Origin: Gnetum montanum
Lineage: Eukaryota > Streptophyta > Gnetopsida > Gnetales > Gnetaceae
Direction of reading: 5' to 3'
Assembly (NCBI GenBank): GCA_015680685.1
Contig: MNCI01033545.1
Location: 1-64,000 of the forward strand
DNA length: 64,000 nt
Shown: in pieces, positions 45,800 to 58,503 of the stretch
How positions within the stretch are numbered: the first letter of the stretch is position 1
How the letters are laid out: each line of letters starts with the position of its first letter
Translations under genes and position numbers: made by a program
The notes under the pieces: generated by a model
The model's database searches: none
The model's input: only the letters and a program-made list of their open reading frames with translations
Told to the model about the DNA's origin: nothing

Positions 45800-47770
45800 T
45801 GAGACTATTTAGGAGGATGAAGAAAAATAAGTAGAAGGAGATTCAACATGTAGTGTGGTAGGTCTATGATGCTCCAAAAGATAATAGTGATGAGTAGAGA
45901 TATGAGTGGTAAAGCCATTGGATGATATAGGTTGTTTAGCATAGTATCCACAAGGATCAAGTTACCTGTATGGATATTCCTACCTTAGTGATGGCATCCC
46001 CCATGATAGTGGGTTTTTCCACTACTAGTAATACTCTTGAGGTTGAGGTGAACCTCCACTTGGATAATATTATTGTTGGTCATAGGGTTACCTATGGTTT
46101 TCTTGAGGATAAGGTAATCTCTTTGGGTCTAACTTCTTGATGAACTTTGGGTTTAATGCATAAGTCCCAAACTCCTTAAACTCTGACATTATTGGGTAAC
46201 AACCTTTTGTACTAGTAGTAGTCATCCCTTGCATCTCTTTTATTTCTTTTACCTTTCTCCTTAGCTCTTCCTTGTTCTTATTTGACCTCCACAACATTGA
46301 GTGTCATTTGGAATTTTACATCAATGGAGTCCCACATTTTATCAAACTTTGTCAAAATTTTAGTAACTAAATTTTGAATGGGAAAGACCTTTCTCTACAC
46401 TACCTTATCTAGTGATGATATTTCATTAGGTTTACATAGGTATATCTTCTTTATGTAGATCAAGGGATCCCTATTATGCTCCTCTGCACTTTCTCTCTTC
46501 TTTAGTTGAACTTCTTTCTTTGCTACCTAATCAATTAGCCTTTGAATCTAATGGCCTCTTATCTCATATAATCTCTCTTAGGAATAGATCCTAAGACTCT
46601 CTTTTGACTTGTTGCAAAGTCTATCTATGACATGGTGTAGTTGCTCCCTTTAAGAAAAGCCATGGCATAGGCATCTATGACAAATAGAGTAGTATCTTCC
46701 CAAGGTTGCATTAAGGAACTCATGGTTACCTTATCTTCACCCTTGAATTTGCTTCCTCAAATTGGACACCCTTGAGTAGGTCTAATAATTTTCATTAAAA
46801 AATTTCAATGTCATACTCCATCTCCTAATAGACTCCAATTCCAAGGACTAGTACCAACTTTTATCTTTTTTGATGATTGCACTTGGGAAAATTTTTAGCT
46901 TTTTCCATTCCTTCTCAATACTCTGCAAGGTGCACGCATTATGGAAGACATGTAAGTAATGTTGAAGGTTTGCATTGTAACCTCCCTTAAACTTTGAAAT
47001 GTTGTTCATATCTAATCTTTTAATCCTACTATCCCTTTGATGCTTAGTAAAGATGTAAATTAACTCCTAGATGTTTATCATGCTTCTACTAATAAGTAAT
47101 GCTTCATCATAATCATATTGGTTCTTATAGTCCCTATCATAATCATATCTTCGTTAGTGTTACTTGTTTTGCCTTCTTTCATAATGGTGTCCTTCTTCTT
47201 CTTCACATTTAACTTCCCTTCCACTATCCTTATAATGCTCCATTCTATCATCTTTGCCTTACCTACGATCATTTCCCCTGCTACCTTGGCCATGTTCACC
47301 CTTGTCAAAGCTTGACAATGATGTTGAAGAAGTGATGGTGAAGATCTAGGAGAGTTATGTCAGCTTGCTCTCCCCCTATGATCTTTTTGATGCTCTTTTA
47401 CCTATCTACTAGAAGACCTTGGCCTTGAAGTACCCGTTATTCTGGGTCTTGTTCTTCTCTTGCCTTAGTAGCTTACTAAGGCTGAACATAACCAAGGATG
47501 ATTCACATCATCTCGACTATGGGGTGGACAATTTTGGCAATGAGATCTACCTAATTGGTAGTGTGTATCTTTCTTTTCTGATTACAAAGTTAGATGCATG
47601 GGAGCCCCCTTCCCTTTGGAAACCTGATAGTAAGCTTTCATGAACTAATCCTTGCATAATTGGGACTCCTTGGGTTTGTAATCTCAAGAGATTTCATCAA
47701 TGGCTTCATAGTTTAGGGCTGATATATCAAGCCCAAGTTTCCTCAATCCTGACATGAGCATTGATGGCAC
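45800..47770 (-). pseudogene. gag: E6 gag, copy B
   Basis: Homologue of 27703-29320 with an additional C-terminal part (45800-46150): the segment FGTYALNPKFIKKL (about 46180-46140) and a proline-rich tail, as in E5 and E8. The gag domain is decayed (around 46800-47010). No protease or pol follows on the left: homology to the family ends near 45800. The element is therefore truncated at its 3' half. The frame at 46088-46297 is the cleanest remnant. Confidence 0.75.
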
Positions 47771-48107
47771 TGATCAATTAGTTGGCAACAAAATGTTTCC
47801 CTATAAGTCTCTCCATCGCAGTATTGATCTTGGCAAATTATGAAGGTAAATTCTGGATGGTAAGGATCTAGATGTTTGTAGACTATTTTTACTTCTTGTT
47901 ACACACCATTGTTAATGCTTGTAGTCCTATCATGTGCTTTAGTGATATCATCAACAAGTGGGGAATCTACCTTGCAAAAAGAAGATATTGTTAATTCGCA
48001 AGTATACTTGACAATAAAATATTATTATTATTAGCAACTGATAAATTTTGTTAAGTTCTTACAATGATCCTTGAATAATCCTATCTATCTAAAACATTAG
48101 CATCAGG

Positions 48108-48126
48108 TCCCCAACAATAGTGCTAA
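48108..48126 (-). other. E6 tRNA primer-binding site, copy B
   Basis: Same decayed site as 29661-29679. Confidence 0.65.
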
Positions 48127-48453
48127 TGATGACTAGTAAGGTAACTTTATGCCTAACCATATGAATCACAAGTGTTCATACACAATCTAGTCAAATTTTA
48201 TGGACATAACTAAATAGATGTCTTAGATAACCAAGCGCTAAGATACTTAGCATTTTCTTCCCAATAACACTTATGTGAGATCAAGTTCTATGGTTAAGTG
48301 TGACTAAGGCATATGATCATATTTTTATTAGTATTAAAATATTTAAAGTATTATAATGTTAAAGTAGTAATCTGCCTAGCCTAAATGTAGAAAGTAAATC
48401 TAATATAGCGTAACATGGAGTATCCACTCCTGATTCACCCTACACATCTTAAT
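48127..48453 (-). mobile_element. E6 5' LTR, truncated, copy B
   Basis: TGATGACTAGTAAGG to about ACACATCTTAATTTAT; same truncation point as copy A. Confidence 0.65.
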
Positions 48454-49804
48454 TTATTATTCATCAATGAGTAAAAGCCTAACCTCTTTTTAAGTGGTTA
48501 CACCAAGGCTCAAAACCATATTTGTTGATTTGAGAAATGAATAAGTTACCATCACTCCAAATGAGGGTCCTTGAAGATTTACGAACTAGCAAGCAAAAAA
48601 TATGTAACACAATCTTCTAGTGATTATATTGCAATTAAGATAGTTAATTTTATTCTTCTTAATGATCTCAATGTTGTATATAAATAATTCATTATTTAAT
48701 TTACTTTGAAATTTTTGTTCATTAAAATTCTGGGTTACTTTTCACATAATAAATTTTTAATTCTTTTTTTGAATGATATCATGCAAAACCATAATAATAT
48801 TTAAGTCACTCATGCCATGCACTATTCTTGTTCCTTCACACTTATTAAATTAGATACTACTTCAATGGTGCATCATGCCATGAATATAAGGTTATTTATA
48901 CATAAGTATAAGCATATAGTATTGATCAATTATAAGCAGACTCTAGATTTTGATGCTTAATATAAAGAATATTCTGAGATTTCTTATTACATTGAACTTT
49001 TTAATCTTCAAAAAATTCTTAGATTTAAGTATTAGATTACTAGTCTTCTTGGTTCCATCAAGCATATGGATTCTATTTCCATACCATTTAATACTCCTAA
49101 CTGTTTTTTCTTTTTAAGGTAAAATCCTATTTATCATAAAGCAAGCAAAAAACCCTAACATTTAGCCAACTACATATTATATCTTAACTTTTCTTATTAT
49201 GAAAAAACATTTTCTTACTACATGTTTTCTTTTTCACTTAAGTAAAATGAAGCTAAAGATTAGAAAAACATGTTGAAGCTTAGGGTAAGGAAAATCAAGC
49301 TAATCGCAAGAATATTAAAAAATAAATAGTGGTAAAGTGAGAGACCTTTCTACAAATTCTTTCATCTTTACTACAAGAGGTCTACATGAAATCAAAAATA
49401 ATGTTAACACAAAGATTAAAAATAATGTTAATAAATAGTTTATACATAAAGTAAATGTTCTTTATGCACATTTTTCCTCAAGTAGATAAGTTATGATGAA
49501 CTAGAATATGTGCTTCCATTTTCCAATGAATGTACCTTTTCTAGGTGCTAATTGCTACTTTGTTATAACTTTCCATTCCTATCTTAAATCCATTTGATAT
49601 TTTGATAATTTAATTTCAAAAATTCAAAGCAATGTAAATGTTATCAAGATGAGAATCATATTTCTTAATAACAGTTAATTTTCTTCTAATTTTTCAAGAT
49701 TAGTTGTATAGATGTACATTCACCTTACTAAAAGAATTATTACTTAAGGATTTGAAATCAAAATTGTTCTACAAATTTGATTTGACATCAAATGAAAAGT
49801 TACA
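48454..49804. other. Unassigned AT-rich sequence, copy B
   Basis: Counterpart of 30006-31394. A segment of about 35 bases present in copy A near 30930-30975 is missing here near 49383. No coding features recognised. Confidence 0.5.
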
Positions 49805-51245
49805 TTTCTAAAATTAGAAAGGACATTTTGGATGAAACAAAAGGAAAATTGTACATTCCAAAAGAGAATTTGATGGTCAAGTAATAAAGTACAACACACT
49901 ATCTAAAAAGATGGAAAAAATGCTTCAAACAATGACAAAATCCTAGAAACCAAAATGATAGTCTAATGTACAAAATGGTGAAGGCGACAAAGTTAGCAAT
50001 CACCAAAGCTAAATATAAGGCATTAGATGATTTTTATGAGAAGATGGAAACAAATGAAATCGCAAACCATATATACAAACAAGCAAAAATTAGAAACTAG
50101 AAATATAAAGATAATGACAATGTTAAATATAATAAAAGAATTTTGGTAAAAGACAACAAATTTTGGATATCCAAAAAATTCAATTTTAAATATTATTAAA
50201 TGAAGAATTTCTAGTTGGATTCCAAAATCTTGGGGAGATGATGGTAGAACTTCCTTATTTATTTTTGTTATGAATGAATCAACTAAGAGAATAAAGGATC
50301 ATTACCCAGAGCTTTAATGTTCATCTTTCCAAGTGAGCTATTGAGAGGGTCAATGGATAAGCACAAGCCTAACCTCTTTGAGTGGCTGCATCAAGTTCAA
50401 ACTCATATCATTTGACTTGAGAAATGAGTACCCTACCATCACTCCAAATGATGGTCATTGGATAAGTTAAAAAATAGAATGTGTGATGAGATCCCTTGGT
50501 GTGTGTTTTTGTATACAACATTGTATTGGTGAATACAATGTAAACAAATATTGCATCTAAAATGGAAAAGTGAATACATTCTCTAGAATCAACATGTTTA
50601 AAAAATAGTAGAAGACTAAACACATGGAATGTAAGATTAACAAAGGTATAAACAAGGATGAAATAGAAGTAATAATTCAAAGCCAAAGAACTCTTCAATG
50701 TAAATAGTTTTTCTACCATATATCAATGCTCCAAGTAGATAATAAAATTGAAAAGGATGTAAGAAATAGGATTGAAGATGGATGGTCAAAATGAAAAGAA
50801 GTTAGTGATGTTCTACGCACTAAACAAATCCCAATAAAACTAAAAGGAAATTTTACAAGGTAAAAGCCAATTCTACTACTTTATAAAGTGGCAAATGTTG
50901 GGCCATATAAAATAGACATGAAAAACAAATCAATATGATAGAAATGAAAATGCTTAGATGAATGGTTAATGTTAAAAGAATGGTAAATTACATAAGTTAG
51001 ACATCAAGGAAATACTTGTAGTAAATTCTATTTCAAATACGTTATAAGAATAACATCGTAGCTAGTTTAGTCATGTCCAAAAAAATATTACAAAATGACT
51101 CTACCTCATAATTCTAAGAAAGCCCCCAAAAGGAAGACCACAAAACACATAGAGAAAAAATAATTGAAGATAATATGAAAAAAATTATTAATTGGAAAGC
51201 CAATCCCATTTTTTTGGGACAAGGCTAGGATGAAAATGATTATGG
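49805..51245 (+). pseudogene. RTE-type LINE remnant, copy B
   Basis: Collinear with 31395-32812. The RT C-terminal block is slightly cleaner here: DVRNRIEDGWSK lacks the stop present in copy A, followed by PIKLKGNF. The 3' end is TTGGGACAAGGCTAGGATGA. Several stops remain. The antisense open frame 50408-50719 (103 codons, hydrophobic) is an artefact of this AT-rich remnant; its counterpart in copy A is split. Confidence 0.75.
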
Positions 51246-51555
51246 TTGTAAAGATGTACACTAGAATAGTCATCTCTTCTTAGTGATTAGCATGTAATGC
51301 ACTCTAAATTTTTTTTAATTATTAATATTATTTTTGAGATATAACACTCCTAGTGGATAAGAGTAATGATAATATAATGTAGAGTTTAACATCTTAGACA
51401 AGGAATTGTACTTGGAAATTATGTTTTTAATTAGTTATTATTATAAAATCAAAAAGAGTCATAGTTGCAACAAAAGCATAAATAAATATCAGAAAACTAG
51501 TCAAATTAAAAAAACACTTGTTTCCATTTTATTGTTCTTTTGGAGAGGGTTCAGA

Positions 51556-51627
51556 GGGGGGTGTTGTTGTGGCAGGGGGTGGTGGAAGTGGGGAGGAAGG
51601 GAGGAGGGGAAAGGAGATGGGGGTGGG
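51556..51627 (+). repeat. G-rich tract, copy B
   Basis: Counterpart of 33176-33252 with a GTTGTTGTGGC interruption near its left end; the right half (GGGGAGGAAGGGAGGAGGGG) is unchanged. Confidence 0.8.
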
Positions 51628-51740
51628 ATATTAAGGAAATAGTGTTACTCGAAACAATTTGATTATAAATACATTCAAGACATAACCAACATGATACTTT
51701 AGAAGAATATAAAAAGAACATAACAATGTTCTATAACTAG

Positions 51741-51860
51741 TGGCTCAAGTGGCTATGTCAATGTTAAATCCTTATGGGCATATAACTTAGTATAGCTCAT
51801 ATTTATGACTTGGGTTTTCAAGGTTGACTCTTACCACTAAGCTAACATCTCATTTTTAGC
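51741..51860 (-). mobile_element. SINE-like tRNA-derived fragment, copy B
   Basis: Counterpart of 33366-33475, with an extra CTCAAGTGGCT that copy A has lost between two AGTGGCT repeats. Confidence 0.35.
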
Positions 51861-52462
51861 TTAATGATAATAATGTTTTGCTAATTGTTCTCATTTAATA
51901 TAATAAAAGAATAATTTATTCCTCATTAAGATTCCTAATAGTAGTTATTCATAAACTCGAATGAGTAAGAAGATTATTTGTAAAACATTTACATCTAGGT
52001 TGCTTAGAGAAAGGAAACCCTTCTAATATTAAAAAAATTCAATGACTTGTTTTTTATTTGTACTTGGCTTAGTGTGTTAAGATATGAATCTATGCTCCTT
52101 TTAACAAAAAAGGTGTTAATAAAAAATATTTAAAATATATAAATTTCATTATCGACTTGTAATTTATGGTTAAATTACTTTTTATCCATTCAACTTTTAA
52201 TGGCTTGAAAAATATGTAAATTTCATTGTTAACTTAATAGTTAACTTTAAAATGTTGATTTCTAAAATGCAATTGAAAAATACAAAAGCTAACGTAAAAA
52301 GAATATTAAATTTAACAATTAGATTTAAAATGTTGGTTTCAAAAATGAATTTAGAAAAACCTTTAAAAATAAAAATAAAAAACCAAATCAAAAGCACTAC
52401 TAAATCAAGAAGTTAGATTTTAAAAAAGCAAATTAAATTTAGAAACTCGATTTTAAAAAAGC

Positions 52463-52494
52463 ATACTGAGAGAGAGCGAACGATCTCTCAGTAT
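52463..52494. promoter_or_regulatory. Inverted repeat at the SAUR promoter, copy B
   Basis: ATACTGAGAGA and TCTCTCAGTAT arms around a 10-base loop. One arm base differs from copy A (T to G at 52474), shortening each arm from 12 to 11. It overlaps the TATA box. Confidence 0.7.
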
Positions 52495-52499
52495 AAATA
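52492..52499 (+). promoter_or_regulatory. TATA box of the SAUR gene
   Basis: TATAAATA, 95 bases upstream of the chosen start codon. Confidence 0.78.
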
Positions 52500-52586
52500 A
52501 ACACCGATGGTTAGGGTTAAAAAATTAAAGAGGAAATGCTCAATATCATTTGCATTAAAGAGGGATATAATCTGTCAGGAGTAAGA

Positions 52587-52946
52587 ATGGCGAAGACAAT
52601 GGCGAAGATTTTAATGAAGGTAATGCTCAAACTCGGTAAGGGAGCGAAGAATTACAAAACTTCCGTGGAAAAAGGCAAAGTTCCTTTGTACGTTGGATCA
52701 GAGGATGATCCAGAGCCGCAAAGATTTATTGTGGAAATTCATATACTAAGCCATCCTCTGATGAAGGAAACGCTGAACTACTTTACAGAAGCTGAATCTC
52801 ATGCAGATGGCAGTGTCAGACTGATTTGCAGCGTAGAGTTGTTTCAGGAGATTTTGCATTTGGTTGATACCAACAATCCTTCATCCTTCCGCGTCACCCT
52901 TGAGGATTTGCTGTCAAAATCTTTTGAAACAAAAGGCAGGTCATAA
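52587..52946 (+). CDS. SAUR-like small auxin-response protein
   Basis: Intronless open frame of 119 codons. It matches the SAUR (auxin-inducible) family: basic N-terminus (residues 1-30), KVPLYVG (31-37), QRFIVEI (45-51), LSHPLMKETL (54-63), then RLICSVELFQEIL (78-90) and a variable C-terminus. In the family, such proteins bind PP2C.D phosphatases and promote acid growth at the plasma membrane; whether this one does is inference. The usual GHFAVYVGE is KVPLYVGSE here, and a DDPEP insert precedes QRF, so it is a divergent member. An in-frame ATG at 52536 would add 17 residues. I prefer 52587 because in copy A that upstream frame is stopped, and because MAKTMAK is shared. A TATA box with a palindrome lies 95 bases upstream. 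It is the only likely working host gene here. Confidence 0.8.
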   Translation: MAKTMAKILMKVMLKLGKGAKNYKTSVEKGKVPLYVGSEDDPEPQRFIVEIHILSHPLMKETLNYFTEAESHADGSVRLICSVELFQEILHLVDTNNPSSFRVTLEDLLSKSFETKGRS

Positions 52947-54582
52947 ATCATGTTTCGGTCCGTCTCTTGTCTGTAAAGGATGGGAAGAAGCAGCTAATCT
53001 GTTGAAGTCCAGATGAAGTTTTAGTTACTGTTTTATGGACTTGCTACAAATCCTAATCAAATTCATGAGGTTTCTGTTAATTATCCGCCGGTTCATCATG
53101 TTCTATCCACAGCCATATTGAAGGAATCGACGACGTTGTTTCCAAGGGTCGTGGTTTTGAAAATTCATTGTTGACCATGTAATATTTTGCAATTTAGAGC
53201 AGATCTTTTCTGATGTAGAAACTTTATTTAAGTTATTTGTTAATATAGAAGTTGTAAAACTTTTCTTTCTATACACACAGGTTCCTGAAATTTCTATTTA
53301 TTTTCAATGATTAATATTTTTATTAAAAATTTTAAATTCAGAGCAACCTTCGGATGTTTTTTATCGTGTAATCATTTAGAAATGCTTTAAATAAAATTAC
53401 CTTGAAAAATGGTTTACATCCACCCGGTAAGATTTGATTTTGGGTTTAACCCTGTTCCACTAAGCCAGGCCCAGCAACTTCCGTTCCCAAAGTTCTGAGT
53501 GATCTTATCAATTAAAAGAATTTATTTGGTACTGTACTAAGTATTTTTTTTAAAATAGGCTTTCTAACATATTTTTATTATTTTTAATAAAAGAAAAAAT
53601 ATGAAAACCTACATTTAAATAAGTATTTCATATGTACCTAATGCTTATTCTAAAAAGCTTTATAACCTTGAATTTAAGGTTCATGTGTCTAGCATCTACA
53701 ACTTTTTAATGTCATATTTCTTAAAATAGGGAAAAGAAACCAAAATATTGTTATGATAATAAATCTAGACCAAGCTTGTAAACTTGTTACTTAGAAAGTT
53801 CTAGAGAGATAGAAAATAAGACTAATTTAAAAGAAAAAACAACTTCAAGTTTACTAGAAAAACATTAGAAGTCGCAAGCATTGAGTAAAATATCTACAAG
53901 AAGCTTTTGTTTGTATATATATGTATATATATATATATAATATTCATGAGAGCATTAATTAGCAAAGGAAAAATGAGATTACATGACTTTATAGTCACCA
54001 CATTGGCTTTATTATACTTAGAGCTACCTCAAAAAAATTTGGGTTATAAGGAGGATTGTACCATAAGAAAGGGATAACCTTTAACAGATAAGATGAATTT
54101 TGGGATATTTCTCTCTTTTTTTTTTTTTTTAGCAATGAATTTTGTCTACTTTCCTAAGACAATGAAGGACTATTTTAGGTTATAACACAAATTTCTTTGA
54201 AAGTAAATGAGAAAATTCTAGCCAATCTATATGTAAGCTATTCAAAAAAGTAGTGTTAGTTTTAGGAAGTTATACAAAAAAAATATTAAAGTTACATAGT
54301 ATTGAACACATATAATATACTCAAGATTTATTGCCATTGATGTATTTTGGAGAAGTTGCTTTATCTAATAGGTACTATAGGTCTAGCTAGATATAACAAA
54401 ATATCAACTTCAATTTCAATATTTTGTTAAAATATAAAAAACTATTTTTAATTTTTGAAAAGGTAAACTTTGAGAAAGTAAACCATTTTAGAAACCTAAT
54501 TATAGTTGAAATTATTTCTTTCACTTTCAATAATCATCAACAATATGTTATTAATATAGATTCTTAGAAAGAAGATCATTTG
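52947..54582. other. SAUR 3' flank, copy B
   Basis: Non-coding, matching 34510-36093. It carries a (TA)n/(TATG) run at 53914-53940, a poly-T run near 54117-54130, and a stretch near 54188-54252 absent from copy A. No other gene seen. Confidence 0.6.
53914..53940. repeat. (TA)n microsatellite, copy B
   Basis: TATATATATG then a longer TA run; expanded relative to 35500-35516. Confidence 0.85.
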
Positions 54583-55450
54583 TGATGAGCAACAGGTACC
54601 CGTAAACCCAACCATACAAATCACAAGTGTTCCCATATGATTTGGTTCAATTTCGTAGATGGGACTAGTTTTGGCATCTAGATCGTTATGCCTTGATCGT
54701 AGTTCCCTGTCTTCCCACTTAGACTAGTGGTAGCTTTGTCTTGTATGGTTTAGTTCAGAGTGAGGTATATGATTCTTAATGTTGTTTTGATATTACGCTA
54801 CTCCTAATGATAATAGAGAAATCAATTATTTAATCTAATTACAATAAGAAATAAAGTCTAAACTAGTCTATGGGCAATGAGTATCTGTTCCCAACTTGTC
54901 GTACATGTCTTGAACCCACATATCCACTACTAGGATTACCAAGTCCTACACTATTGGGTGAACCAAGTACTAACACTATTGGGATTACCAAACAAATATG
55001 TTTTTATGCTCAAAAGTGGTCACACTCATTCCCCCAATTGATTAATTTGCATAAAATATAGATATTAACTAAGTACATGAAAAGTAAATTGCATGGAAAG
55101 TAAATCTAATCTAAGTCAAAGTGCTACAATGAATAAGAATCAATCTCGATCTTATTATCGTTCATGGAATGTGTCCAGGTACATTGCCACTCAAATAAGA
55201 CATCCTACAACTTACTCAAATTCACACTGTGGGCACTCACTAACTATTCTCTAAAACTATGAAATAAAATTGCAAGGGTTCAACTACTTTGTTGACAAAA
55301 GAATGGGATAAATTGTGCGTCCAAGTGTTATATTTATAGGTAGGCATGCATCTTGCAATATTGGATATCTAATGTCGAAACTTGTACTTCATATCGAGGC
55401 TAAGATATCAGATCCTTGATATCTTAGCCGACAAAAAACATGATTTATCA
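54583..55450 (-). mobile_element. E7 3' LTR
   Basis: 868 bp, TGATGAGCAACAGGTACC to CATGATTTATCA, then TACCCCCATGA. Confidence 0.88.
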
Positions 55451-57651
55451 TACCCCCATGACTAAATAAAAACTCATCCTTGAGTGAACAAAAGGAGGAA
55501 CATGTTCCTTACAAAATATTGGGAAGGTATGGGATTATTGACTAACTCTAACTACTGGCTGACTCTAAGTGATGCAGTGGTGTGTACAAAAAATGATACA
55601 ATTACATGACAAAACAAAAACAAAATTTAAGGTGGCTCAATGTATTTCATATTCTAGGTAGTGATGGCTCCTCCATTAGCTTCTTCCCTACATTAGGCTT
55701 CTGGAATTGATATCTATTCAAGAGTGCCTGAAGTTTCTTCTATTCTGTCCTTATCTTCTTTTCCATTTGCTCTCTTTACTGAGTATCACATAGAGACTCC
55801 CTCAATTTTAATTGTTACATTGGCTTGTTTATTTCACCAAAATTGGTACATTTCTCCTAAGTACCATTCTCTTCTATTGGTTAGTGTAGGCCGTAAAGTA
55901 GATGCTTGAAGTTACATCTTTACAGCTTCCATGTTGTGAAGGTCCTTCTAGTGGTCTCTTTGGGATCATCTACAATCAATCAAGAGTTTGGGATTACCAA
56001 AATGTTGTCATCGATGCTTAATTGTTCATAATCCTTCTCGTACTCTTCATTAGATCAAGTTCTTATCATCTTATGATTGTAGAGTTAGAAAATTTTGCAA
56101 AAACAAAACCCCTTGGGCATTATATTATTTAGTTACTTATGACCTTCTTATTGATTTCTTGCTTATTATGGCCTAAAATAGTTGATATGGTCTATTAGGA
56201 ATATTATCTGAATCTTTTTGACTGGAGTCTTATTTAAATTTTTCTAGCCTTAGTTTGATTGATTAACTTTAAGATACTTATTATCTATTTATACTTATCT
56301 TTTATAATATCTTCCAATCTTAAAAATATTTGTCTTAAATTTTTAAATTTTTGTTCGCTAATATTGCACAATGTATCTCTCCGCGTCCCGCCGNCCCAAG
56401 CCCCCATAACTAAGTTGAACGCTCTAGGATCAGCAAGATTTAAGAATTTTGGAAATCAAAGCTATGAGGGAAAATTTATGGCCTTTGGAAGCTAGTGTGC
56501 AAGAGGGTTGAGGAAAAAATTGCAAAAACTTCTCTTGCTAAAAATGAGAGAAATGAAAAATTTCACTAACTCCTGCATGTATATATATTATTTTTATATG
56601 TGTGACATTGTAACTATGACATCACTGTTAAAAAGTTTAAATTTCTCGAATGTTTGGAAAAAATGAGTCAGATGGAATATCTAGAAGATGTAAAGCTTGT
56701 CTAGAGGATCATGATCATTAATGATGCATAGTTTTCAAAAATCTGGCATTCAAGGTTCAGGAAGAAGAAATCTCAAGGAACGAAAGTATATGGTTTGGAT
56801 AAGAAATGAATAATGAATTTCTAATGTACGTACAAATTATTAGATGATATGGGAAGTTTATTAGAGATTTTGGAAGGCACCAAGTATGAAATACTTTGTT
56901 GAATTACTTGGCAAGTATGAAATACAAAAGTTATACAAGTGGAGCCTCCCCAAACTAGGATCCAGCCCTTAGTGCCCTTGTATAACCATGTCTAAAAGTG
57001 TCCTTAGGCACTTAATGAGTTAAATGTAATGCATACGTGCTTAGTAAAAACACATGTTAGTGTCCCTGATGTTTGAAAATAACACTATATTACACAAAAC
57101 CACAAGTTATAATTATTCATGCAGTGAGATGAGATGAACTTAAAAAAGATTGCAGAATCAAAATGTAAGATGTCTTACCATAGGCATAATGAATTTTTGT
57201 GTTTTATTGGTGGTTAAACTAATCATTAGCCTTTTTGTCCAAGATTCAAACCAAGTTTAGACCAATATCCAATGACATAGCATTGCTTCATCTTTAAGAT
57301 TCACAACCATAAGACCATCACAATTGCAAGGAGTATCATCACTTGGCATTTTGTCCAAGGCAGGAGTTTATTCATTACATCTCATTTTATTTTTCTTTGA
57401 AATTCTTGATAAGTCACCTATCTTCAAGCATGGGTAACATGTTTTTCTAGTGGGACCCCTAGAAATTTGTTTTATGCATCAATTTTATTTTTATCTATGT
57501 CAACCTTACAAGAGGACTACCTTCAAGCATGAGTAACATGCCTTTCCAGTGACATGGTAAGGTAGTACTTATTTTGCTCTTACTTCAATTTTGCATTAGA
57601 TATACAAGGATATAATTACAACCTTAGCAACATGATAGAAGATACAGTAGT
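54583..57651 (-). mobile_element. E7, partial gag-only-type element
   Basis: Copy B counterpart of E5: 3' LTR 54583-55450 and interior 55451-57651. It is interrupted by the opposite-strand element E8. The rest of E7, including gag, primer site and 5' LTR, should lie right of the window. The interior has one undetermined base (56394) in an odd GC-rich patch. Confidence 0.8.
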
Positions 57652-58503
57652 TGATGAAGCATCAAAGTATCATGTCGACGCAACTGTGTCAACGTAGTGT
57701 TTGCTGAGTTTATGAGGCCCCATCAATGTAGCTCCAAAATAAAGTCTATAAATACATGTGCTCCTGTCATGTATTAGCATTCTTTTATCAATAGAGTAGC
57801 CAAACTTTTGTATTTTTCTTCTGTAGTCTTAGAGAACAATTAGTGAGTGCCTATAGTGTGGATTTGAGTCAGTTGTATGGTATCTTATTTGAGTTGCAAT
57901 GTACCTAGACACATTCCATGAACAGCAATAAAATCGAATTGATTCTTATTCATTGTAGTACTTTGACTTAGATTAAATTTATTTTTAATATAATTTATAT
58001 TCCATGTACTTATTGCATAATTACATTTTCATGCACATCAATGAATTGGTGGAATAAGCATGACCAATTTCGAGCATAAAGACGTATTCACTTAGTAATC
58101 CCAGCAGTGCTATTGCCTAGTTCGCTTAGTAGTATAGTGCTTGATAATCCTAGTAGTTGATATGTGGGTTCAAGATGTGTATGGCAAGCTAGGAATGGAC
58201 ACTCATTACTTGTAGGCTAGTTTAGACTTTACTTTTCATTTTTAATTAGTTTAAATAATTGATTTCTTTATTATCATTAAGAGTAGCATAAGGCCAAAAC
58301 AACATCAAGAATCATATGCCTCACTCTGGACTAAACCATATGTGACAAAGCTACCACTAGTCTAAGTGGGAAGATAATGAATTGCGATCAAGGCATAACA
58401 ATCTAAATGCCACAACTAGTCCCATCCACAAAATTCAACTGGATCATGCATGAACGCTTATGATTCATATGGTTGGGCATAGGGGGTACCTCACCACTCA
58501 TCA
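57652..58503 (+). mobile_element. E8 5' LTR
   Basis: 852 bp, starting TGATGAAGCATCAAAG and ending GGTACCTCACCACTCATCA. The likely TATA is CTATAAATACA near 57748-57758. Its U3 start resembles the inner end of the E1 LTR (GAGGCCCCATCAATGTAG against its complement near 4230-4330), so E8 and E1 share an LTR subtype. Confidence 0.88.

Larger units (their letters stand above)
46150..57651. repeat. Segmental duplication, copy B
   Basis: Partner of copy A (27703-39200). It contains the open SAUR gene. It lacks the 35-bp retroposon insertion seen at 33004-33038 and keeps about 65 bases near 54188-54252 that copy A lacks. It ends at the insertion point of E8. Confidence 0.85.

Noticed and set aside
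50408-50719. 103-codon hydrophobic minus-strand frame, with a partial match at 32026-32286
   Set aside because: The similarity comes from the segmental duplication, the copy A frame is broken, and it runs antisense through the LINE remnant. AT-rich antisense sequence easily gives Phe/Leu/Ile-rich frames.
52536-52586. Upstream in-frame ATG as the SAUR start
   Set aside because: The extra 17 residues do not resemble a SAUR N-terminus, and in copy A the same frame has a stop before the shared MAKTMAK start. The segment is probably 5' leader.
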